25,736 bases of DNA, taken from the NCBI GenBank assembly GCA_964591605.1, contig CAZQEN010000067.1, positions 1 through 25,736 on the forward strand. Reading direction: 5' to 3'. Both the position numbers and the translations under genes were made by a program. This stretch comes from CAYLLT01 sp964591605. Lineage in GTDB: Bacteria; Planctomycetota; Phycisphaerae; UBA1845; PWPN01. Below the pieces are notes generated by a model, which saw only the letters and a list, made by a program, of their open reading frames with translations, did no database searches and was not told the DNA's origin. Position 1 is the stretch's first letter, and every line of letters begins with the position of its first letter. Below are positions 19,440 through 25,736 of the stretch, piece by piece.

Positions 19440-22415
19440 ATGCTCGATGCATCGCCGAATCCGCCCTGCGGAAACCCTCATCGTCGCCACTCCTGCACCC
19501 GCTCTCTGCCTGAATCCGCTGAGCAGGCGGCCGGACCGCCGCGCGGCCTTCCCGCCCGCGCTTCGGCCTGGCTGGGCCGTTTGATCCTCCGAAACCGTCT
19601 GACCGTGGCCCTGCTGTCACTGGCCTGGCTCGTCTGGCGGAGCGGCACCCAACCCCGGCGGCTCGCATACCCCTGTCAACAGGCGGCTCTGGGTAATCTG
19701 GGTATTTTCTCGTTCCTGCTGGCTCCGACGGCCGTCGTACATGCCCACGGCCAGCACCGCCGCCGCCATCGCCGCCGTGGGGCAGTCCTGGCCGGGGTCT
19801 CCTTTCTGCTGGCGGCCGGCGGGATCGCCATCTACCTGAAGACCGACTCCGGTGCCGGCTCGCCGCCCCAGCTCCAGAGCAACACCCAGGGAACGGGTGT
19901 GCCGGCCACGGTCGGGATCGCCAAAGATGCTGACGGCACGTACACCGACGCCGAGCTCGAGCGTCTGGTTCGCCGGGCCGTCAACCTGGCCGGGGGCCTG
20001 GCCCCGGTCATGGTCGACAAGCGCGGCGGGGGCGCAGCGCCCTATAACACGCCGGACGGCGACGTCGACGTCATCATCCTCCCCAACATGTCCGGCCTTC
20101 AGCCCGGCCTGAACACCGACCCGAGGGTCACGCGAACGGTGGTCAAGCTTGCCTGGGAGGCAGGGGCCAGCGCCGTCAAACTCGGCGGGGCCGCCACCGG
20201 GGACAACTGGGCCGCCTTCCACGATCAGGGCTACGACACCAACAGTGACCACCTTCTCGACCAGGATACGCGGGTGGCGCTGATCGATCTGAACGACACC
20301 GGCACCACCGGGGCCTGCCCGGCCGAAACGCATTACGACAACGTCACGCTCGTTTCGCTGCCCACCAGCGGCGTCGGGGCGGCCGTCGGCCGCTCGAGCT
20401 ACTACGTGCACAACGAGCTGCTCAAGACCGACGTGATGATCGTCGTGCCCTCCTTCAAGAACCACAATCTGGGTACGGTGACCCTCGGCATGAAGATGCG
20501 CATCGGCACCGCGCCGCAGGACATCTATTACGCTCCCTGGCTCACCTGCAACGATGATCCCTTCCTGCGCTGGGAAATGCACAACTACCCCGGCAGCGGC
20601 TACGCCACGAAGTTCCCCTGGAACATCGGAACCCCACCGGCCAGCGAACCTGAGGCGGTACAGCGCAGCCTCGTGGACCTCAATCTGGTGCGCCCGCACG
20701 ATTTCGTCGTCATCGATGCCCTGGTCGGCTGTGAGGCCGGGCCGCTCAACTACGACGAGCCCAGCTCGCGGATCAAGTCGATCATGGCCGCCCGCGACAC
20801 CCTGGCCATCGACGCGATCGGCGCCCTGGCCATGGGCTACAATGCCGACCAGATTCCCTGCCTGACCATGGCCAACGACACGCAGAAACTCGGCGTCAAG
20901 GACCGCCGGGAGATCGCCGTGCTGGGCAACCACGTCAGCGAAGTGCGGGTCGACTTCCGACTCGACCACCCCACCGGCTACGCGACGCCGTATCGCGCCG
21001 AAATCGTTGCGCCGACGCTCGGCGGGATCTCGCTCGTGGAGGGTCAGCGCATCCCCAGGAACGCGCCCTATACGGTGGCCTGGACGGGCGTGAGCGATAA
21101 CGTGCACGTCATCAAGGCGGAATTGACGGCCAGGCCGCTCCCGTCCAGCCTGCTGGCTAACGGTGGTTTCGAGGAGGGATCTACTGGCTGGAACATCTAT
21201 CACTCGACCTGGGGCGGCAACTCCGGCAGCATCGACTTCAACAGCAGCGAAGCCGGGCGGGTCGGCAACAGCGCTCTGCATCTGTATCTCAATGCCGGAC
21301 AGACTGACAGCTTCGCCGTCTATCAGGAGGTGCCGGTCACTCCCGGCAAGGCCTATCGTCTCAACGGCTACTGGAAAGCCAGGTACTACGGCCAGAACTC
21401 CTGGTACGAGGTCATGCTCATCGACGGGGCGTGGGACCCCGTCCAGGCCGACACCGGAGGCTCGGTCGTGCTGAACAATCACATGTTCGCCTACGACACG
21501 AACGCCTCGGCCAGATGTCCCGGCGGGAATCCCATCACCGCCGACTTCCCCTGGACCTGGACGCACAATCAGTACGGCCAGAACGTCGACAACTGCTGGA
21601 ACGATCGCGACGGCGTGCGCGTCGCCACCGGCAACACCATGACCGTCGTGCTCAAGGCTGGCTCCTGCTGCGGGACCAACCGGGCCGATGTCTGGTTCGA
21701 CGAGGTCTCTCTCTCCGAGGTGCTCGAAGAGGAGTCGCTGAAGGCCAGGGTTCTCGATCCTCCGGACTCATTCAACATGACGTGGGACGTCACCAGCATG
21801 CCCATCGGCTGGTACCAGGTCCGGGCCAGCGTCTATGACGCGATGATGAACGAAGCGAGCATCACGAGAACCATCGAGATCATCGACGCCGATCGCCCGG
21901 TCTTCGGCGTGGATCCGACGTCGTTCTCCAGAACCGTCTGGGCGGGCGGCACGTGCGGCGACGGCATCCTGAACGTGGTCAACGTTGGAGTCGGCACGCT
22001 GGACTACACCATCACGCCCAGTGAAAACTGGTTGTCGGTCGATCCTCCGACCGGTCAGTCGACGGGCTATCCGCCCAATTCGCACACCGTCAGCTTCAAC
22101 TGCCAGCAGCTCGATCCGGGAGACAATCTGGCCAGGCTCACGTTGACCGCTCCGGATGCCTATACCGTGGAAGTCCCCGTCACCGTGCACGTGGACACCG
22201 TGCGCGCCGACCTCGACGTTGACGGCGACGTCGATCAGTCTGACTTCTCCATTATGCAGCTCTGTTTCAGCGGGCCGGGCGTGATCTTCGCTCCGGGTTG
22301 CGAGATCGCCAACCTCGATGACGACGTGGATGTCGATGCCGCTGACTTCAACATCCTGCACGGCTGCTACTCCGGATCTGAACTCGCTCCGTCGCCCACC
22401 TGCATGCCGAACTGA
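19440..22415 (+). CDS. Membrane-anchored DUF362 protein with carbohydrate-binding-like, BACON-like and dockerin-like parts
   Basis: A 991-residue multidomain protein. The N-terminus has hydrophobic stretches (VALLSLAWLVW, LGIFSFLLAP, AVLAGVSFLLAAGGIAIYL) and the PRRLAYPCQQAA motif often found ahead of DUF362. A DUF362 domain fills about residues 155-480 (VIILPNMSG, AWEAGASAVKLGG, DVMIVVPSFKNHNLGTVTLGMKM). Next is a beta-sandwich resembling a carbohydrate-binding module (NGGFEEGSTGWNIY, near 570-750), then a BACON-like Ig domain (VDPTSFSRTVWAGG and ENWLSVDPPTG, near 820-915). The end is a dockerin-like pair of EF-hand loops (DVDGDVDQSDF, NLDDDVDVDAADF) near 922-985. The start is uncertain: ATG 19440 has AGGTGG only 3 nt away, and TTG 19581 or GTG 19605 are alternatives. 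DUF362 has no settled function. Confidence 0.82.
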   Translation: MLDASPNPPCGNPHRRHSCTRSLPESAEQAAGPPRGLPARASAWLGRLILRNRLTVALLSLAWLVWRSGTQPRRLAYPCQQAALGNLGIFSFLLAPTAVVHAHGQHRRRHRRRGAVLAGVSFLLAAGGIAIYLKTDSGAGSPPQLQSNTQGTGVPATVGIAKDADGTYTDAELERLVRRAVNLAGGLAPVMVDKRGGGAAPYNTPDGDVDVIILPNMSGLQPGLNTDPRVTRTVVKLAWEAGASAVKLGGAATGDNWAAFHDQGYDTNSDHLLDQDTRVALIDLNDTGTTGACPAETHYDNVTLVSLPTSGVGAAVGRSSYYVHNELLKTDVMIVVPSFKNHNLGTVTLGMKMRIGTAPQDIYYAPWLTCNDDPFLRWEMHNYPGSGYATKFPWNIGTPPASEPEAVQRSLVDLNLVRPHDFVVIDALVGCEAGPLNYDEPSSRIKSIMAARDTLAIDAIGALAMGYNADQIPCLTMANDTQKLGVKDRREIAVLGNHVSEVRVDFRLDHPTGYATPYRAEIVAPTLGGISLVEGQRIPRNAPYTVAWTGVSDNVHVIKAELTARPLPSSLLANGGFEEGSTGWNIYHSTWGGNSGSIDFNSSEAGRVGNSALHLYLNAGQTDSFAVYQEVPVTPGKAYRLNGYWKARYYGQNSWYEVMLIDGAWDPVQADTGGSVVLNNHMFAYDTNASARCPGGNPITADFPWTWTHNQYGQNVDNCWNDRDGVRVATGNTMTVVLKAGSCCGTNRADVWFDEVSLSEVLEEESLKARVLDPPDSFNMTWDVTSMPIGWYQVRASVYDAMMNEASITRTIEIIDADRPVFGVDPTSFSRTVWAGGTCGDGILNVVNVGVGTLDYTITPSENWLSVDPPTGQSTGYPPNSHTVSFNCQQLDPGDNLARLTLTAPDAYTVEVPVTVHVDTVRADLDVDGDVDQSDFSIMQLCFSGPGVIFAPGCEIANLDDDVDVDAADFNILHGCYSGSELAPSPTCMPN

Positions 22416-22790
22416 CCGCGCCGCGCGGGAACTCGACGCGCCGTCCTCGCACACAGGGGGCGTGACGGTTCGGACGGGGCCTTTATCAGAACCCCGAGCG
22501 TCAGCGAGTGGGCCTGATCCTCGAACGGATGGACGCAAGGCCTCCCGACGTACGTCGGGACTCCGGGTTCTGATGGTTGACGCCTCCTGCGCCGCCGATC
22601 ATGTCACGGGCCCTCGCACATACGCCGCTCCCCCGCCGGCGCCCCGCCGGCGCCGTCCGCAACCGTACCGCCCGCCCGGCTCCGTGCCCCTGGAGCGGAG
22701 CACTGCTCCTGCTTCTGTAGTATCATGGTCCGGGGCGCTCGCAGGGCCGGCATGGGACGGCCAGCGCAATCATCCTGACCGTGCCGAACC
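22416..22790. repeat. Intergenic region with AGAACCCCGAGCG-type inverted repeat
   Basis: No gene is supported. TCAGAACCC (22486-22494) and its exact complement GGGTTCTGA (22565-22573) enclose about 70 bp containing the AGCGTCAGCGAG word and a perfect 18-bp palindrome TCCCGACGTACGTCGGGA (22543-22560). From memory this resembles an AACCCGAAGCGTCAGCGAGGG repeat common in planctomycetes. GCCGGCGCC repeats and a GGAGC...GCTCC hairpin follow before the next gene. No clear ribosome binding site precedes the ATG. Confidence 0.6.
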
Positions 22791-24359
22791 ATGCAGTTTC
22801 TCGTCTTCGTCGCATTCGCCGTCGTCCTCAGCGTGCCGGAGGGGGGACCGCCCTGGAAGCGCCTCACGTCGCCCGGCCTTAGCGTGGCGATCGCGATCGG
22901 GCAGATCGTCCTGGTTGCTCTTGTCTGCCGAATCTACACCGGCCGCGTCCGGTCCCGGCTCGAACGCGATCCGGCCTGGCTGCCCGGCGCGCAGCGGCGG
23001 CTTACCCGCGGCAATACCGCACATCGCACGCTCCTGTTCCTGGGACTGGTGACCTCGATTTACGGAACCGACTGGGTCCCGCTGGTGCGCAAGTGGGTCC
23101 ACCCCTGGCCGTTCTGGGGGCTTGACGAGATCATCGTCCTGCTCCCGTTTTTCGCCTCGATCCTGGTCGGCTGGATCATGCTCTACCCGGCGGATCGTGC
23201 CGTGCGGCAGGTGGCCCTGGAACTTCGGCTCTGGTCCGCGGCGCCCGTGCGCCCGGTCTGGACCCTCCGCCAGTTCCTGAGCTTCAACCTCCGCCAGCAC
23301 GTGTTCATCATCGTCCTGCCCATGGTGCCCATTGTGGTGGCCAACGATTTCGCCGTCCGCTACAGCAACACCCTGCGCCGGGCGACCGGCATCGCCTGGG
23401 CCGACCAGGCCGTCCTGGTCATCGTGTCGGGCTTCGTCTTCTTCTTCGCACCGCTGATCCTGCGCTACGTCTGGCACACGCGGGTCCTGCCGGCCGGCGA
23501 GCTCCGGAGCCGCCTCGAGGAGTTGTGCCGGCGCATCGGGCTGACCTACCGCAACATCCTCATCTGGGAGAGCGACGGCATGGTCGTCAACGCCGCGGTG
23601 ATGGGACTGCTGCGGCCCGTCCGTTACATCCTGCTCTCCGACGGCCTGCTCGAAATGATGGACGACCAGAAAATCGAGGCCGTCTTCGGACACGAGGCGG
23701 GCCACGTCAAGAAGCGGCACATCGAGTTCTACCTGCTCTTCGCCATCTGCAGCATGCTTCTGGTTGGAGGAGTCTTCGAGATCGTCCAGTATGCCGCCCG
23801 CCGCTGGCCCGAGTTCTGGCCGCACCGCGCGCTTCTGCAGGACTACATGCAGGTCACCGCCATGGGCCTCATCGTCGTCGTCTGGGCGCTGGGCTTCGGC
23901 GTCGTCTCGCGCCGGTTTGAATGGCAGGCGGACCTCTTCGGTTGCCGCAGCGTGACGCCGCCCTCAGACCAGTGCGATCAGCCCTGCATCCTGCACGGCA
24001 CGGCCGCCGTTTCGCCCGCCGCCGCGCCAGGCCCCTGGCTGACCCCCGCTGCATCGCCCCAGAGCACGCCTCCTATAAACCGCGGACCCTCGCCCGAGCC
24101 CGTCTGCGCCACCGCCGCCGGCATGTTCGCCGATGCCCTCCATCGCATCGCCGTGCTCAACGGCATCCCCATCGAGGCCCGGAGCTGGAGGCATTCGAGC
24201 ATCGGCAACCGCATGAGGCTCCTGCAGACGTACGCCCGCGATCCTCTGGCCAGCAGTCAGCTCGAGAAGGCGGTCGCGATCATCAAAGTCGTGCTGCTGC
24301 TCGGCACCATCGCCGGCCTCGCCATCGGTCTGTGGCTCTACTGGCCGACGGGACGCTGA
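22791..24359 (+). CDS. M48-family integral membrane metalloprotease
   Basis: A 522-residue protein related to the Ste24/HtpX peptidases (MEROPS M48). The zinc motif is HEAGH (His301, Glu302, His305) in VFGHEAGHVKKRH, and the third ligand is probably Glu377 in RRFEWQADLFG. About eight hydrophobic segments surround it, for example AIAIGQIVLVALVC, FIIVLPMVPIVVAN, VLVIVSGFVFFFAPLIL, YLLFAICSMLLVGGVF and a last one (VVLLLGTIAGLAIGLWLYW) at the C-terminus. Between the third ligand and the C-terminal helix lies a Pro/Ala/Ser-rich, cysteine-containing insert (about 385-440), then the usual ALHRIAVLNG and RHSSIGNRMRLL segments. A likely role is membrane protein quality control or peptide processing. 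Confidence 0.92.
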   Translation: MQFLVFVAFAVVLSVPEGGPPWKRLTSPGLSVAIAIGQIVLVALVCRIYTGRVRSRLERDPAWLPGAQRRLTRGNTAHRTLLFLGLVTSIYGTDWVPLVRKWVHPWPFWGLDEIIVLLPFFASILVGWIMLYPADRAVRQVALELRLWSAAPVRPVWTLRQFLSFNLRQHVFIIVLPMVPIVVANDFAVRYSNTLRRATGIAWADQAVLVIVSGFVFFFAPLILRYVWHTRVLPAGELRSRLEELCRRIGLTYRNILIWESDGMVVNAAVMGLLRPVRYILLSDGLLEMMDDQKIEAVFGHEAGHVKKRHIEFYLLFAICSMLLVGGVFEIVQYAARRWPEFWPHRALLQDYMQVTAMGLIVVVWALGFGVVSRRFEWQADLFGCRSVTPPSDQCDQPCILHGTAAVSPAAAPGPWLTPAASPQSTPPINRGPSPEPVCATAAGMFADALHRIAVLNGIPIEARSWRHSSIGNRMRLLQTYARDPLASSQLEKAVAIIKVVLLLGTIAGLAIGLWLYWPTGR

Positions 24360-24484
24360 TCGGAGCACCCCTCTTCGGGCGCCCCGGTCGATGTTCCGCT
24401 GCGACGCGGTTCATGCGTGGTTGTCGGCGGGCCAATCCCCCCGTGATTTCACCCGGCCGCCCGACTTGAAGTAAGCTGAAACCC

Positions 24485-25288
24485 ATGAAAACCGACAAGT
24501 ATCGCATCAAACCGGGTCAGAAACTCTCCCTGCGCGACTTCGACACCAACGACGACGGCGGACTCGACAAGCAGGATGGCGAGCGGTGGTTCGGCGAGCT
24601 GTCGCAGCGCCTGTCCGATCTGCAGGAGCTGCTCTACGCAGAGGGTAAACACTCTCTTCTCATCGTCCTGCAGGCCATGGACGCCGCCGGCAAGGACAGC
24701 ACCATCCGCGAGGTCTTCGGCGCGTTCAACCCGCAGGGCTGCCAGGTCCACAGCTTCAAGGCTCCGACCGAGACCGAGCTGCGCCACGATTTCCTCTGGC
24801 GCATCCACCCGCGCGCCCCCGAACTGGGCTATGTCAGCATTTTCAACCGGTCGCACTACGAGGATGTGTTGATCGTCCGCGTCAAGAGTCTCGTGTCCCG
24901 CGATCGCTGGCAGCGGCGCTACGAGCACATCAACTCCTTCGAGCGGATGCTTCACGAGGAAGGAGTCACCATTATGAAGTTCTATCTGCACATTTCCCGC
25001 GACTACCAGAAGGAGCGGCTGGAACGGCGGATCGAGAAGCCCGACAAGCAGTGGAAGTTCAATCCGGCCGACCTCGTGGAACGCGAAAAGTGGGACGCGT
25101 ATCAGGAGGCATACGAGGAGGCCCTGAGCCGATGCTCGACCGACCAGGCCCCCTGGTACGTCATCCCCGCGGAGCGCCGCTGGTTCCGCAACCTGCTCAT
25201 CGCCCGCATCGTCGCTGATGCGCTCGAATCGCTCGACATGCGGTACCCGCCCCTGACCTACGATCCGTCCACGATCGTGATTCGCTGA
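24485..25288 (+). CDS. ppk2: Polyphosphate kinase 2 family protein
   Basis: A 267-residue PPK2-family enzyme, which uses polyphosphate to phosphorylate nucleoside mono- or diphosphates. The Walker A-like motif is MDAAGKDST with Lys70, preceded by LLIVLQA. The family motif FNRSHYEDVLIVRV (near 119-132) and the lid region with YEHINSFERML follow. The C-terminal RRWFRNLLIARIV is also typical. The one-domain length and N-terminal extension (KYRIKPGQKLSLRDFDTNDDGG) match the PPK2 branch annotated as polyphosphate:nucleotide phosphotransferase. The subclass (AMP or ADP acceptor) cannot be settled by eye. The ATG has only a weak GAAG-type binding site. It is convergent with the last gene, 16 nt apart. 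Confidence 0.94.
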   Translation: MKTDKYRIKPGQKLSLRDFDTNDDGGLDKQDGERWFGELSQRLSDLQELLYAEGKHSLLIVLQAMDAAGKDSTIREVFGAFNPQGCQVHSFKAPTETELRHDFLWRIHPRAPELGYVSIFNRSHYEDVLIVRVKSLVSRDRWQRRYEHINSFERMLHEEGVTIMKFYLHISRDYQKERLERRIEKPDKQWKFNPADLVEREKWDAYQEAYEEALSRCSTDQAPWYVIPAERRWFRNLLIARIVADALESLDMRYPPLTYDPSTIVIR

Positions 25289-25304
25289 GCCGCGCCCCGG
25301 CCGT

Positions 25305-25736
25305 TCAGGCGCACAACTTGAACAGCGTTTGCACCAGGTTCGACCCCAGGGCCCGCACCTGTGCCTGGAGCTGCGCATCCCGGATCTGGCCGGCGCTGTC
25401 GAACGCCTCGTGCGCCCGGGGAATCGCGACCTGATCGGGCAGTACAAGCACGCGGATGTTGCTGAGCACCCACCGGAGCTCAAACAGCCCGCGCAGGCCG
25501 CCCAGGCCGCCGGGCGAAGCGCTCATGATGGCCGCCACCTTGCCGGCAAAGCACGCCAGCGGCGGCTCACCCGGCTGCTGGCGGGTCAGCCAGTCGATCG
25601 CGTTCTTGAGCACCGCCGAAAACGAGCTGTTGTATTCCGGCGAGGCGATGAGCAGGCCCTGATGGCTGAGCATGAGGGTGCGCAGCTTCCGCGTGGCCTC
25701 GGGCAGCCCTTCGGCCGATTCGAGATCGGCGTTGTA
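25305..25736 (-). CDS. NADPH-dependent FMN reductase family protein (partial, runs off the right edge)
   Basis: The last 143 codons of a flavodoxin-fold reductase, with the 5' part beyond the window. The FMN-binding motif ASPEYNSSFSAVLKNAIDWL is intact, as is AGKVAAIMSASPGGLGG, which lines the flavin pocket. The N-terminal GSxRxxS loop expected in the family would lie outside the window. Members reduce FMN, quinones or azo compounds with NAD(P)H. The frame is open to the edge (YNADLESAEGLPEATRKL precedes the in-frame Met near 25673), so that Met is internal, not the start. Confidence 0.9.
   Translation of the reverse strand, partial: YNADLESAEGLPEATRKLRTLMLSHQGLLIASPEYNSSFSAVLKNAIDWLTRQQPGEPPLACFAGKVAAIMSASPGGLGGLRGLFELRWVLSNIRVLVLPDQVAIPRAHEAFDSAGQIRDAQLQAQVRALGSNLVQTLFKLCA

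Noticed and set aside
19617..21566. 649-codon open frame on the - strand opposite the DUF362 gene
   Set aside because: It is a shadow frame in high-GC DNA; the + strand has clear domains.

Overview
This is a GC-rich window whose genes almost all read on the + strand. It looks like a member of the Planctomycetes (or the wider PVC group). The reasons are a bacterial microcompartment (BMC) gene set of the Planctomycetes-Verrucomicrobia (PVM) kind, large exported proteins ending in dockerin-like EF-hand tails, and dense intergenic inverted repeats of types I associate with planctomycete genomes. This placement is an inference from gene content; there is no rRNA or other phylogenetic marker here.

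Positions 1-12,462 hold the BMC locus. The order is a DeoR-family regulator behind a good sigma70-like promoter, PduL phosphotransacylase, two BMC-H shell genes, an acetate-kinase homologue, a third BMC-H, a BMC-P (EutN/CcmL type), a PduP-type CoA-acylating aldehyde dehydrogenase, a second BMC-P, an RpiB-like protein, a third BMC-P, a fuculose-phosphate-type class II aldolase with an encapsulation tail, a small lipoprotein, an LDH/MDH-family dehydrogenase and an unrecognised TIM-barrel-like protein. Read as a pathway, the aldolase splits L-fuculose-1-P or L-rhamnulose-1-P into DHAP and L-lactaldehyde. PduP, PduL and the kinase then take lactaldehyde to lactyl-CoA, lactyl-phosphate and lactate plus ATP, and the dehydrogenase may recycle NADH. 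Three enzymes (PduL, PduP, aldolase) carry an amphipathic encapsulation-type helix of matching pattern. No BMC-T gene and no fucose or rhamnose isomerase or kinase is in the window.

The most unusual feature of the locus is between the genes. Almost every gap is filled, from just after a stop codon to just before the next ribosome binding site, by a long imperfect inverted repeat. Several sequence families are involved, some recur in the window, and one repeat unit lies in frame inside a BMC-P gene.

Positions 12,467-15,720 carry housekeeping or accessory genes: a DUF486 membrane protein, an alpha/beta hydrolase, a ribulose-phosphate 3-epimerase family protein and methionyl-tRNA formyltransferase. 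Positions 15,721-22,415 hold two large exported or anchored proteins with IPT/TIG, DUF362, carbohydrate-binding-like and dockerin-like parts, separated by a convincing intrinsic terminator. Positions 22,791-25,736 hold an M48-type membrane metalloprotease, a PPK2 polyphosphate kinase and, on the - strand, the C-terminal part of an NADPH-dependent FMN reductase that runs off the right edge.
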